NCBI GenBank assembly: GCA_947624965.1
Contig: CANQMN010000015.1
Coordinates: 1-43,807 of the forward strand
Reading direction: 5' to 3'
DNA: 43,807 bases
DNA from: an uncultured Clostridia bacterium
GTDB lineage: Bacteria; Bacillota; Clostridia; Christensenellales; Borkfalkiaceae
Shown: positions 20,366-29,179 of the stretch, piece by piece
How the letters are laid out: every line of letters begins with the position of its first letter
Position numbering within the stretch: the stretch's first letter is position 1
Translations under genes and position numbers: made by a program
The notes under the pieces: model-generated
The model's database searches: none
What the model saw: only the letters and a program-made list of their open reading frames with translations
Told to the model about the DNA's origin: nothing

Positions 20366-21064
20366 ATGTTGGAGGAATTGAAAGAAAAAGTACTCAAAGC
20401 CAATCTCGACCTCGTAAAACACCACCTCGTGCTCTTCACATGGGGGAACGTCTCCGAGATCGACAGGCGGAGCGGGCTCGTCGTCATCAAGCCCTCGGGG
20501 GTGGATTACGACGGCATGAAGGCGGAAGATATGGTCGTCGTCGATCTGAACGGCAACGTCGTGGAAGGGGACCTTCGTCCCTCTTCGGATACGCCCACCC
20601 ATCTCGAATTTTACAAGGCGTTTCCCGAAGTGGGCGGCGTAACGCATACGCATTCCACCTACGCCACGGCATGGGCGCAGGCGGGGCGCGCCATTCCGTT
20701 CTACGGCACGACGCACGCCGATTATTTCTACGGCGACATTCCCTGCGCGCGCTCGCTCACCAAGGAGGAGATCGAGGGCGAGTACGAAAAGAACACGGGG
20801 CTCGCCATCATCGAGAAGTTCAAGGGGGATAAAATCAAGCCCCTCGAAGTCCCGGGCGTGCTCATCAAGAGCCACGGCGTGTTCGCCTTCGGAAAGAATG
20901 CGGACGCCTCCGTCTACAACGCCACGGTCATCGAGGAAGTCGCAAAGATGGCGACGATCACGGAACAAGTCAATCCGGGCGTCGTCCGCGCGGACCGCTT
21001 CATGATGGAAAAGCACTATCAGCGCAAGCACGGCAAGAACGCGTACTACGGACAAAAGAAATAA
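20366..21064 (+). CDS. araD: L-ribulose-5-phosphate 4-epimerase
   Basis: Converts L-ribulose-5-phosphate to D-xylulose-5-phosphate, delivering arabinose carbon to the pentose phosphate pathway. 232 residues, the family's usual length. The class II aldolase fold is clear: [10 protein letters not shown], the phosphate-binding IKPSGVDYD, and zinc ligands in [10 protein letters not shown] (the two His of HTH) and KSHGVFAFG (His). The Asp and His/Tyr residues of the catalytic dyads appear in [20 protein letters not shown] is 8 nt before the ATG. It is followed by a 252-nt structured gap before araA. Confidence 0.95.
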   Translation: MLEELKEKVLKANLDLVKHHLVLFTWGNVSEIDRRSGLVVIKPSGVDYDGMKAEDMVVVDLNGNVVEGDLRPSSDTPTHLEFYKAFPEVGGVTHTHSTYATAWAQAGRAIPFYGTTHADYFYGDIPCARSLTKEEIEGEYEKNTGLAIIEKFKGDKIKPLEVPGVLIKSHGVFAFGKNADASVYNATVIEEVAKMATITEQVNPGVVRADRFMMEKHYQRKHGKNAYYGQKK

Positions 21065-21066
21065 TT

Positions 21067-21128
21067 TCGTTGAATTTCTTTTTTCGTCTCCGCCCTTGGG
21101 GGCGTATGCTCAAAAATAAATTCAACGA
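21067..21128 (+). repeat. Long inverted repeat between araD and araA
   Basis: An 11-bp perfect inverted repeat TCGTTGAATTT/AAATTCAACGA (21067-21077 and 21118-21128) encloses a second hairpin CGCCC-TTGG-GGGCG (21091-21104). It begins directly after the araD stop codon. It is not a usual terminator because no T-run follows the outer stem. A role in mRNA stability or partial read-through is an inference. Confidence 0.7.
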
Positions 21129-21316
21129 GGAAATAGGCGTTTGCGTCCTCTTGTGTCAACCTCTCATGCGCTCGACACGACATGAAGCGCGAGGGGTCGC
21201 GCAAATTGCGTGCGCTGCCGCAAAAGCGCGGTTTTGCTCCGCGCCGTGATTTTACAGCCGCATACCCCCGCAAGGGGTTCGGAATGAAAAATAAAAACCA
21301 AATTGGGGGTAATCAT
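21129..21316 (+). promoter_or_regulatory. Structured leader of araA
   Basis: 188 nt without an ORF I would accept. Further hairpins are visible: GCAAAA/TTTTGC (21220-21225 and 21232-21237), CCCC-GCAA-GGGG (21266-21277, a GNRA-type loop) and GTGTC/GACAC around 21154-21178. I could not find a good promoter or match a known riboswitch class. It may be a long mRNA leader within the arabinose transcript. Confidence 0.4.
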
Positions 21317-22777
21317 ATGAAAGAAAAAATTGTCTATTGGCTCACAGGTTCGCAGACGCTGTACGGCGACGACGTTTTGGCGCACGTTGCACAGCACTCC
21401 AAAGAAATGGCGAATTACGTCAGCAAGCACGTGCCCGTCACCGTGAAATATCTCACGACGTGCAAGAGCTCGGACGAAGTCGTGGAAGCGGTGAAGAAGG
21501 TCAATGCGGACGAAAACTGCATCGGCATCATCACGTGGTGCCACACCTTCTCGCCCGCGAAAATGTGGATCAAGGGGCTCTCCATGTTGCAGAAGCCCAT
21601 GTGCCATTTCGCGACGCAGTACAACGAAAAACTCCCGTACGACACCATCGACATGGATTTCATGAACGAAAACCAGGCGGCGCACGGCGACAGAGAGTTC
21701 GGCTACATCGTCGCCCGCCTTCGCATGGACAACAAGGTCATCGTCGGGTACTATAAGGACAAGAAGGCGCTCGAAGAGCTCGCCTCGTGGTGCAAAGTCG
21801 CCGCGGGCTACGCGTTCTCCAAGACGGTGAAAGTCGCCCGCTTCTCGGACAACATGCGCGACGTCGCCGTCACCGAGGGCGACAAGATCGACGCCCACAT
21901 TAACCTCGGCTGGCAGGTGGACTACTATCCCATCGGCGACCTCGTGGACTATATCGACGCCGTCTCCGAGGAAGAGGTGGACGCCCTCATGGCGGAATAT
22001 GAGACCAAGTACACGATGGGCACGGACCGCATCGATGTCGTCCGCGAACAGGCGAAGTACGAGATAGCGATGGAGAAATTCTGCAAGGAGAAGGGCGGCT
22101 ACATCGGCATCGTCGATCACTTCGGGTCTCTCCACGGCATGAACCAGCTCCCCGGGCTCGCCATTCAAGATCTGCAATCCAAGGGCTACGGCTTCGGCGC
22201 GGAGGGCGACTGGAAGATCGCCGCGCTCGGCGCGACCATGCAGTACATGGCGGACCAGAAGGGCACGGGGCTCATGGAGGACTACACTTACGATTTGAAG
22301 GACGGGCTCTGCCTCGGCGCGCACATGCTCGAAGTTTCCCCGCAGTTTGCGGCGACCAAGCCCGAAATTCAGGTACATCCCTTGGGCATCGGCGGAAAGA
22401 GCGATCCCGCCCGCCTCGTGTTCGAGGGCATCGAAGCGCCCGAGGCGGTCGCCGTCTCCATGATCGACATGGGCGACAGGATGCGCCTCATCGTGCAGAA
22501 AATAAAGCTCGTGAAATATCCTCATCCGATGCCCAATCTTCCCGTCGGCGGTCTCATGTGGCAGTATCAGCCCAACTTCAAAGAGGGGGTCGCGGCGTGG
22601 ATCTATGCGGGCGGCGCGCACCACACGGTGGTTTCCTCCGTCGTTACGGCACAGCAGATGGTGGACCTCGGCAACATGTGGGGCGTGGAAGTCGTGCTCA
22701 TCGACGAGAACACCAAGATAGAGGAATTCAAGAAGCAGCTCCTTTGGGCGGACCAGATCTGGAAAACGAAGAGATAA
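21317..22777 (+). CDS. araA: L-arabinose isomerase
   Basis: Isomerises L-arabinose to L-ribulose, the first step of the pathway. 486 residues against 500 in E. coli. The family motifs are present: WLTGSQTLYG at the N-terminus, GIITWCHTFSPAKMWIKGL, LHQF-type FATQYNEKLP, FGSLHGMNQLPGLAIQ, and the Mn2+-site Glu and His residues in GAEGDWKIAAL and IHPLGIGG-like VHPLGIGGKSDP. ATG at 21317 gives the typical MKEKIVYWLTGSQ start, with a weak GGGGGT SD 6 nt upstream; the longer frame upstream has no support. The order araB-araD-araA differs from E. coli araBAD. Confidence 0.96.
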   Translation: MKEKIVYWLTGSQTLYGDDVLAHVAQHSKEMANYVSKHVPVTVKYLTTCKSSDEVVEAVKKVNADENCIGIITWCHTFSPAKMWIKGLSMLQKPMCHFATQYNEKLPYDTIDMDFMNENQAAHGDREFGYIVARLRMDNKVIVGYYKDKKALEELASWCKVAAGYAFSKTVKVARFSDNMRDVAVTEGDKIDAHINLGWQVDYYPIGDLVDYIDAVSEEEVDALMAEYETKYTMGTDRIDVVREQAKYEIAMEKFCKEKGGYIGIVDHFGSLHGMNQLPGLAIQDLQSKGYGFGAEGDWKIAALGATMQYMADQKGTGLMEDYTYDLKDGLCLGAHMLEVSPQFAATKPEIQVHPLGIGGKSDPARLVFEGIEAPEAVAVSMIDMGDRMRLIVQKIKLVKYPHPMPNLPVGGLMWQYQPNFKEGVAAWIYAGGAHHTVVSSVVTAQQMVDLGNMWGVEVVLIDENTKIEEFKKQLLWADQIWKTKR

Positions 22778-22795
22778 ATTCGGAAAAACAGCGAC

Positions 22796-22820
22796 AAGGG
22801 CGGCGGATCACGCCGCCCTT
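22796..22820 (+). terminator. Hairpin between araA and the GH36 gene
   Basis: Perfect 10-bp stem AAGGGCGGCG/CGCCGCCCTT with loop GATCA, 18 nt after the araA stop. The following bases (CATTCGG) are not a T-run, so it is at best a weak terminator; it could instead separate mRNA segments or occlude the GH36 ribosome-binding region. Confidence 0.5.
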
Positions 22821-22835
22821 CATTCGGTGAAAGAG

Positions 22836-24893
22836 ATGTATTTCAAGAAGTACGTATACGGCGACACCGCCGTCTACTTTGTCGAGACGCCCGTCGAGGG
22901 ACAAGGAAAGCTCACGACGGTGGGTTTCGCCGTCTACCCCGCGGACGAGGCGGTGGACGCGAAAAAGCTGCGGTGCGACAGCCTCATACAGGTCGCGTTC
23001 ACGGGGGATATCTCCCTTGTGGACTATACGAACGGCGTAACCATGCGCAACCGTTCCTCCTCCGCGTTGAAGGTGGTGCGGCAGGTGGAATTTTCCGCGG
23101 GGCATCTCAATACCTATCTCACGGACGGCGCGGGGAACGATTACGTGCACCGCCTCCGTTACGACCGCGCGACGGGCGTCTTTACCGTCAACGTGCGCTA
23201 TGAGAACCATACGGGGAGAACGCAGACGCTCGAAGCGCTTTCGAGTTTCTCGCTCTCCGGGATCGCCGCGCCCGCGACGGGTACGACGGTGGGGCTCAAA
23301 CTGCACCGCATGACGAGCGCGTGGTCGCGCGAATGCAGGTTGAAGAGCGAGACGTTCGCCTCCCTCGGGCTGGATATGAGTTGGGGGCGGTACGGCGTGA
23401 AGGCGGAACGCTGGGGCGAAGTGGGCGGCATGCCCAACCGCGGGTACTATCCGTTCGCGGCGATCGAGGACGGGGAGAGCGGCATCGTCTGGGGCGTTCA
23501 GGCGGAGGCGCCGGGTTCGTGGCAGATGGAAGTGTACGAGGAAAAGGAGACGTGCGCGCTCTCGGGCGGGCTCGCGGATTACGAGTTCGGGCACTGGCGG
23601 AAAAACGTCCCCGCGGGGCTCTCGTTCACGACGCATGAGGCGCGCTTCACCGTCAAGCGCGGCGGGGGCGTGAACGCCGTCTGCAACGCGTTCGTGCGCG
23701 AAGCGGACAGCCGCCTCAAAGTTCCCTCCTCCGAGGAGGATATGCCCGTCATGTACAACGAGTACTGCGCGACATGGGGGAATCCCACGGAGACGAAGGC
23801 GCTCAAACAGCTCGCCGCGGTCGCGCCGCTCGGCGTGAAGTATTTCATCGTCGACTGCGGATGGTATAAGCCGCTCGACAAGGGCTGGTGCGACGCCGCG
23901 GGGGACTGGAATGTCAATCCCGAATATTTTCCCGATATGAAGTCCTTCGTCCGCAAGGTGGAAGAGAAGGGCATGAAGGCGGGGATCTGGTTCGAGCCGG
24001 AAGTCGCGGGCAGGGACAGCAAGCTCTTTGCCTACGAGGAACAGATGCTCAAACGGGACGGCTACGTCATCACGAGCAAAAACCGCCGCTTTTTGGATCT
24101 CCGCAAGGGCGAGGTCAAGGAATATTTGCAGGCGAAGTGCATCGCCTTTTTGCGGTCGAACGGCTTCGGATATCTCAAAATCGACTATAACGACACCTAC
24201 GGCATGGGGTGCGACGGGGCGGAGTCGCTCGGCGAAGGCGGGCGGCAGGTCGCGGAGGAGAGCCTTGCGTTTTTAACGTCGCTCAAAACGTACATGCCCG
24301 AGCTCGTCATCGAAAATTGTTCGTCGGGCGGGAGCCGCATCGAACCGCTCCGCATGGGGCTCGTCTCCATGTGCTCGTTTTCGGATGCGCACGAATGCGC
24401 GGAGATCCCGCTCGTCGCGGCGAACGTCTCGCGCGTCGTCCCCGCGCGGCAGGAGCAGATCTGGGCGGTGATCCGCAAGGACGAGCCCGCCTCCCGCACC
24501 GTCTATTCGCTCTGCGCGGCGATGATGGGAAGGATCTGCCTTTCGGGGGATATCAGTCCCCGCAGAAAGGAGCAATACGAGCTCATCCGCCAAGGACTGG
24601 AATTTTACGGGGAAGCGAAGGATATCGTGCGGCGGGGAAAGATCGCGCAGATCGACTGCACCGTACATTCCTACCGTGACCCCAAGGGGCGGCAGATCTA
24701 TGTGAAGGAGCTCGGCGACCGCCGTCTCGTGCTCGTGCATTTTCTCGAATGCGCGGAGCGCGTCAGCTTGCCGCTCGAAGGGTATGCGCCCGTCAAGGCG
24801 TTTACCGACCTGCAATACGAGCGCACGGCGGAGACCCTCGAAATCGCGGGGGAAGAATATCATGCGGGCGCGTTCCTGCTGGAACGGGCATAG
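22836..24893 (+). CDS. Alpha-galactosidase-type glycoside hydrolase, GH36
   Basis: 685 residues. An N-terminal beta-sandwich is followed by a TIM barrel with the GH36 signature: FIVDCGWYKPLDKGW, GIWFEPEVAG, the nucleophile Asp in YLKIDYNDTYG (about Asp450) and the acid/base Asp in SFSDAHE (about Asp517) just after ENCSSGGSR. GH36 enzymes usually release terminal alpha-galactose, and a few act on GalNAc; the exact substrate is not shown. There is no signal peptide, so it acts inside the cell on imported oligosaccharides. I chose ATG 22836, which has GGTG 6 nt upstream; the in-frame GTG at 22827 has no SD. It lies in the arabinose cluster behind a hairpin. Confidence 0.88.
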   Translation: MYFKKYVYGDTAVYFVETPVEGQGKLTTVGFAVYPADEAVDAKKLRCDSLIQVAFTGDISLVDYTNGVTMRNRSSSALKVVRQVEFSAGHLNTYLTDGAGNDYVHRLRYDRATGVFTVNVRYENHTGRTQTLEALSSFSLSGIAAPATGTTVGLKLHRMTSAWSRECRLKSETFASLGLDMSWGRYGVKAERWGEVGGMPNRGYYPFAAIEDGESGIVWGVQAEAPGSWQMEVYEEKETCALSGGLADYEFGHWRKNVPAGLSFTTHEARFTVKRGGGVNAVCNAFVREADSRLKVPSSEEDMPVMYNEYCATWGNPTETKALKQLAAVAPLGVKYFIVDCGWYKPLDKGWCDAAGDWNVNPEYFPDMKSFVRKVEEKGMKAGIWFEPEVAGRDSKLFAYEEQMLKRDGYVITSKNRRFLDLRKGEVKEYLQAKCIAFLRSNGFGYLKIDYNDTYGMGCDGAESLGEGGRQVAEESLAFLTSLKTYMPELVIENCSSGGSRIEPLRMGLVSMCSFSDAHECAEIPLVAANVSRVVPARQEQIWAVIRKDEPASRTVYSLCAAMMGRICLSGDISPRRKEQYELIRQGLEFYGEAKDIVRRGKIAQIDCTVHSYRDPKGRQIYVKELGDRRLVLVHFLECAERVSLPLEGYAPVKAFTDLQYERTAETLEIAGEEYHAGAFLLERA

Positions 24894-24917
24894 ACGCGAA
24901 AAACAAGGAGGATCGGC

Positions 24918-26132
24918 GTGGAACCGGAAGAGATCTTAAAGAGGCACGGGCAGGAACATCTCGCCCGTTACGAGGGGCTCTCCGCGGCGGAGCGGGAGGA
25001 ATATCGCCGCCGTCTTGCGAAGATCGACTGGGAGACGGTGGAGCTGTGGAAACATCCCGAAGATTTGAGCGGCGGCGGAGCCATCCGTCCCATCGAGGGC
25101 GTAGACCTATATACGATCGCCGCGCGCCGCGAGGCGTGGGAAAAGGAGGGCGTAAAGGCCATCCGCGCGGGAAAAGTCGCGGCGGTGCTCCTCGCGGGCG
25201 GACAGGGCACGCGGCTCGGATGGGACGGACCGAAGGGCTCCTATAACATCGGCATTACCCGCCCCGTGTACATCTTCGAGCGGCTCGTCGCCAACCTCAC
25301 CGAGGTGTGCAACGCGTGCATGGCGACCGTCCCGCTCTACATCATGACGAGCGAGAAGAACGACGCCGAGACGCGCGCCTTTTTCAGGGCGCACGATTAT
25401 TTCGGCTATCCCGCGGGATATGTGAAATTCTTTTCGCAGGAGATGGCGCCGTGCGTGGATTTTCAGGGGAAGATCCTCCTCGAAGGGAAGGGCAAACTCG
25501 CCCTCTCGCCCAACGGGAACGGGGGGTGGTATTCCTCCCTCGTGAAGGCGGGCTATGCCGCGGAACTCAAAAAGAGGGGCGTGGAATGGCTCAACGTGTT
25601 CGGCGTGGACAACGTTCTGCAACGCATCGCCGACCCCGTCTTTCTCGGCGCGACGATCGCGAGCGGCAAAAACAGCGGCGCGAAGTTCGTCCGAAAGAGC
25701 TCGCCCGAGGAAAAAGTCGGCGTTCTCTGTTTGAAGGACGGGCTTCCGAGCGTGATAGAATACTATGAAATGGGGGAGGCGGAGAAAAACTTGCGCAACG
25801 AGCGCGGGGAGCTCGTCTATTCGTTCGGCATGACGCTCAACTATCTGTTCCGTCTGGATAGGCTCGCCGAGATCGCAGATAAAAAGATCCCCGTGCACGT
25901 CGTCCGCAAGAAGGTCTCCTACCTCGGCGAGGACGGCACGCTCGTCGTCCCCGAGCGGGAGAACGCGTATAAATTCGAGACGCTCATTCTCGACATGGTG
26001 CGGCTTGCGGGGAGCTGCCTTCCCTTTGAAGTCGTCCGCGAGCGGGAATTTGCGCCCATCAAGAACAAGACGGGCGCGGACAGCGTGGAGACGGCGCGCG
26101 AACTTTTGAAGCAAAACGGGGTGGAACTGTAA
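24918..26132 (+). CDS. UDP-sugar pyrophosphorylase family (UDPGP type) nucleotidyltransferase
   Basis: 404 residues of the eukaryote-like UDPGP family, not the short GalU type. The nucleotide-binding loop LLAGGQGTRLGWDGPKGSYNI (about 95-115) is intact; further family motifs are PLYIMTSEKND, GNGGWYSSL and the Asp-containing NVFGVDNVLQRIADP. Members couple a sugar-1-phosphate or GlcNAc-1-phosphate with UTP. Start is GTG at 24918 with AAGGAGG 6 nt upstream. Between a galactosidase and an arabinofuranosidase, a role in turning galactose-1-phosphate into UDP-galactose is attractive but only inferred; UDP-GlcNAc pyrophosphorylase is the main alternative. Its stop overlaps the next start by one base. 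Confidence 0.87.
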   Translation: MEPEEILKRHGQEHLARYEGLSAAEREEYRRRLAKIDWETVELWKHPEDLSGGGAIRPIEGVDLYTIAARREAWEKEGVKAIRAGKVAAVLLAGGQGTRLGWDGPKGSYNIGITRPVYIFERLVANLTEVCNACMATVPLYIMTSEKNDAETRAFFRAHDYFGYPAGYVKFFSQEMAPCVDFQGKILLEGKGKLALSPNGNGGWYSSLVKAGYAAELKKRGVEWLNVFGVDNVLQRIADPVFLGATIASGKNSGAKFVRKSSPEEKVGVLCLKDGLPSVIEYYEMGEAEKNLRNERGELVYSFGMTLNYLFRLDRLAEIADKKIPVHVVRKKVSYLGEDGTLVVPERENAYKFETLILDMVRLAGSCLPFEVVREREFAPIKNKTGADSVETARELLKQNGVEL

Positions 26133-26479
26133 TGGACAGAGAAGCAAGCGTAGAAGTTATCGAGTTTTGCGCCGTGCTCGCGCGGCTGAACGCGGCGATG
26201 GCAAAGCTCTTCGACAGCGGCGATATCTCGCACATCGGCGAGATCAACGCGGCGGTAAAGGAAATGCACCGCATCCAGCACGCAAGCGGGGATGCCGTCT
26301 TACAGGCGGTCTCCGAGGAGTGCAAGATCATCTACGTCAACTCCGATCTCATCGTGGAGGTGCTCCGCACGACGGAGGACGGCGTGATCGATGCGGGCGC
26401 GCAGAAAGCGCTCAACAAATTTTTGCATAATATGGACGAGGCGGTCGTCAACATTGCGGGCGCGCTCGGCCTCGTATAG
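26132..26479 (+). CDS. Small helical protein of unknown function
   Basis: 115 residues, all helical by appearance, acidic, no membrane segment. The helices (IEFCAVLARLNAAMAKLFD; EINAAVKEMHRIQHASGDAV; AQKALNKFLHNMDEAVVNIA) have the heptad-like pattern of a helical bundle and recall PhoU-like domains, but I cannot claim membership. It starts on the last base of the UDPGP stop codon (TAATG), which shows real translational coupling, and the GH51 gene follows 10 nt later. This position inside a sugar operon suggests an accessory or regulatory partner of one of the two enzymes. Confidence 0.7.
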   Translation: MDREASVEVIEFCAVLARLNAAMAKLFDSGDISHIGEINAAVKEMHRIQHASGDAVLQAVSEECKIIYVNSDLIVEVLRTTEDGVIDAGAQKALNKFLHNMDEAVVNIAGALGLV

Positions 26480-26489
26480 GAGAAAATCG

Positions 26490-28028
26490 ATGAAACGGGT
26501 GAAGATCTTCGCAGACGCGAACCTTACGGTCGGTAAAATCAGTCCCTATCTTTTCGGCTCCTTTCTCGAACATATCGGCAGAGCCGTCTACGAGGGCATC
26601 TACGAGCCGGGGCATCCCACGGCGGACGAAAACGGATTCCGCCGCGACGTCTTGGACCTCGTGAAGGAACTGAACGTTCCCATCGTGCGCTATCCGGGCG
26701 GGAATTTCGTCTCGGGATACGATTGGACGGACGGCGTCGGTCCCAAGGAGAGCCGCCCCGTGCGGTTGGACCTCGCATGGTTTACGACGGAGCCGAACGA
26801 ATTCGGCACCGATGAATTTATCAAGTGGTGCCGCACCGCGGGCGTCGAGCCCATGTTGGCGGTGAATATGGGCACGGGGACGGCGAAGGACGCGGCGCGC
26901 CTCGTGGAATACTGCAACCACGCGGGCGGGACGGCGCTCTCGGACTTCCGCCGCGCCAACGGCGCGGAACAGCCGCACGGCGTAAAGTATTGGTGCATCG
27001 GCAACGAGATGGACGGACCGTGGCAGATCGGGCACCTTTCCGCCGAGGAATACGGCAAAAAGGCGCTCGAAACCGCAAAAGTCATGCGCTGGGCGAACGG
27101 CGAAGAGACGAAGGGGGGAAGAGACGCGCTCAAACTCGTCGTCTCGGGCTCCTCCAACCACGAGATGAAGACGTTCCCCGAGTGGGACAGGATCGTCCTC
27201 GAACATACCTATCGCGCGGTGGACTATCTCTCCATGCACCGTTACTACGAATACGACGAGACCCGCGCGCATCCGCTCGAAGATTTCTTGGGCAGCGCGG
27301 ACGACATGAACGAGTTCATCGGCTCCGTCAAGGCGACGATCGAATACGTGCGCGCCAAGACGCGCAGCGAAAAGCGCGTAAAAATTTCCTTCGACGAATG
27401 GAACATCTGGACGCAGTCGGCGCCCCGCCGCGAGCCGCTCTGGAAGCGCGCGCCCCATCTTTTGGAGGACGTCTACACCTACCGCGACGCGCTCGTCTTT
27501 GCGGGGCTTATCAACACGCTCCTCAACAACTGCGACGCCGTGGAGATCGGCTGTCTTGCACAGCTCGTCAACGTCATCGCGCCCGTCATGACGCAGCAGG
27601 TCGGCGGAACGCTCCGCCAGACGACCTTTTATCCCTTCCGTTACGCCGCGCGGAACGCCGTCGGCGAGACGGTGCGCGCCATTTCGGACAGCGATACGTT
27701 TGCGACGATGTACGGAAGCGCGCGCTACGTCAACGCGGCGATCACGCACGACCGCAAAAAGCGGGAAGTCTGCGTGTTCCTCTGCAATTACGACGGGGAA
27801 GCGCGGGAAGCGGAGCTTGAACTGCGCTCTTTCGGCGCGCTCCGCGCGAGCGAGGCGGTCGTCCTCTCCCACACCGATCTCGGCGCCGTGAATACGTTCG
27901 CGTCGCCCGAGACGGTCGTCCCCGTGCAGGCGGAGCTCCCCGTCGTCGAGGGCGGTTCGCGCGTGCTCGCGTCGCTTCCGCCCATGAGTTGGAGCTTCTT
28001 CAAGTTTGAATATCGGCTCGCGCCGTAG
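26490..28028 (+). CDS. abfA: Alpha-L-arabinofuranosidase, GH51
   Basis: Releases terminal alpha-L-arabinofuranose from arabinan or arabinoxylan oligosaccharides. 512 residues, the usual intracellular GH51 length. Visible motifs: YPGGNFVSGYDWTDGVGP, the acid/base Glu in CIGNEMDGPW (about Glu173), and the nucleophile Glu in ISFDEWNIW (about Glu303), followed by the C-terminal beta-sandwich. No signal peptide, so the substrate must be imported. SD AGGAG lies 7 nt before the ATG. Together with araB-araD-araA it forms a short route from arabinose-containing oligosaccharides to xylulose-5-phosphate. No transporter gene is in the window. Confidence 0.94.
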   Translation: MKRVKIFADANLTVGKISPYLFGSFLEHIGRAVYEGIYEPGHPTADENGFRRDVLDLVKELNVPIVRYPGGNFVSGYDWTDGVGPKESRPVRLDLAWFTTEPNEFGTDEFIKWCRTAGVEPMLAVNMGTGTAKDAARLVEYCNHAGGTALSDFRRANGAEQPHGVKYWCIGNEMDGPWQIGHLSAEEYGKKALETAKVMRWANGEETKGGRDALKLVVSGSSNHEMKTFPEWDRIVLEHTYRAVDYLSMHRYYEYDETRAHPLEDFLGSADDMNEFIGSVKATIEYVRAKTRSEKRVKISFDEWNIWTQSAPRREPLWKRAPHLLEDVYTYRDALVFAGLINTLLNNCDAVEIGCLAQLVNVIAPVMTQQVGGTLRQTTFYPFRYAARNAVGETVRAISDSDTFATMYGSARYVNAAITHDRKKREVCVFLCNYDGEAREAELELRSFGALRASEAVVLSHTDLGAVNTFASPETVVPVQAELPVVEGGSRVLASLPPMSWSFFKFEYRLAP

Positions 28029-28034
28029 TGCGTT

Positions 28035-29168
28035 ATGGCAAGAAGAAAGAGAGCCGCCCGCGCGGCGGAACAAGCCGTAAAAAAACATCCCAAGGCGTTT
28101 TTAACGCTCTTCATCCTTGCGCTCGTCATCGCCGTCGCGCTCGTTTTGTGCTGGTATTTTTTCATCTACCGGAAGGACGAACAGAGCAGGATCGGCACAT
28201 TGCAAACGGGGGAGTTGGAGATCCATTTTCTCGAACTCGGCAACCGCTATACGGGCGACTGCATCTTCCTTCGGACGGGGGACGTCGATATCCTCATCGA
28301 CGGCGGCTCGCGGGAGGATTCGGCGGAGACCATCGAGGCGTATGTGGATCGGTACTGTACGGACGGCGTGCTCGAATACGTCATCGTAACGCATGCCGAC
28401 CGCGACCATATCGCGGCGTTTGCGGGGAACAATTCGCACGAGAGTCTGTTCCGCCGCTATGAATGCCGCACGATCATCGATTTCCCGCGCACCGAAAAGG
28501 ACACGCAGGTCTATCGCCGTTATCTCGAAGAGCGCGCCGCGGAGGAGGCGGCGGGCGCGGCGCATTACACCGCGCTCGAATGTTGGGAGAACCAAAACGG
28601 CGCGCAGCGGAGCTATCGCCTCGGCGAGAATATCACGCTGAATTTCCTGTATAACTATTATTACGAGAACGATGCCGCAAACGAGAACGATTACTCCGTC
28701 TGTTTTACCGTCGCGCAGGGGGACTACACCTATCTCTTCACGGGCGATCTGGAAAGCAAGGGGGAGCATTATCTCGTGGAATACAACGATCTTTCCGCGG
28801 TCAAACTGTACAAGGCGGGGCATCACGGCAGCAAGACGTCGTCGGGCGAGGAGCTTCTCTCCGTCATCCGCCCAGAGTACGTCTGCGTTTGCTGTTGCGC
28901 GGGGTCGGACGAGTATACGGACAACGGCGGCAACACTTTCCCCACGCAGGACATGATAGACCGCGTCGCGAAGTATACGAAGAACATCTTCGTTACGACG
29001 TGTTCGGACGAAAATTCCCCCGCGGGGCACGTCCCGATGAACGGAACGATCGTCGTCAAGTCGGACGGCATCGATTTCACCGTTACGGGCACGAATAATT
29101 CCCTCCCGCTCAAAGAGACGGATTGGTTCAAAGCCAACCGCACCTGGCGGGCGGACGGCGTCGTTTGA
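28035..29168 (+). CDS. Membrane-anchored ComEC-like metallo-beta-lactamase-fold hydrolase
   Basis: 377 residues: a basic N-terminus, one membrane helix at about 22-44, then an extracytoplasmic metallo-beta-lactamase fold of the type at the C-terminus of ComEC. Metal ligands are seen in VTHADRDH (about 118-125, HxDxDH), in the later TGDLES (Asp) and in KAGHHGSKTS (His). It lacks the ComEC competence membrane domain, so it is a stand-alone secreted-side hydrolase, perhaps a nuclease or phosphodiesterase; this is inferred from the family. A run of Cys residues (VCVCCC) near residue 280 is unusual for an exported domain. It starts 6 nt after the GH51 stop and is followed by recX. Confidence 0.82.
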   Translation: MARRKRAARAAEQAVKKHPKAFLTLFILALVIAVALVLCWYFFIYRKDEQSRIGTLQTGELEIHFLELGNRYTGDCIFLRTGDVDILIDGGSREDSAETIEAYVDRYCTDGVLEYVIVTHADRDHIAAFAGNNSHESLFRRYECRTIIDFPRTEKDTQVYRRYLEERAAEEAAGAAHYTALECWENQNGAQRSYRLGENITLNFLYNYYYENDAANENDYSVCFTVAQGDYTYLFTGDLESKGEHYLVEYNDLSAVKLYKAGHHGSKTSSGEELLSVIRPEYVCVCCCAGSDEYTDNGGNTFPTQDMIDRVAKYTKNIFVTTCSDENSPAGHVPMNGTIVVKSDGIDFTVTGTNNSLPLKETDWFKANRTWRADGVV

Positions 29169-29179
29169 AGGGGGACGGC

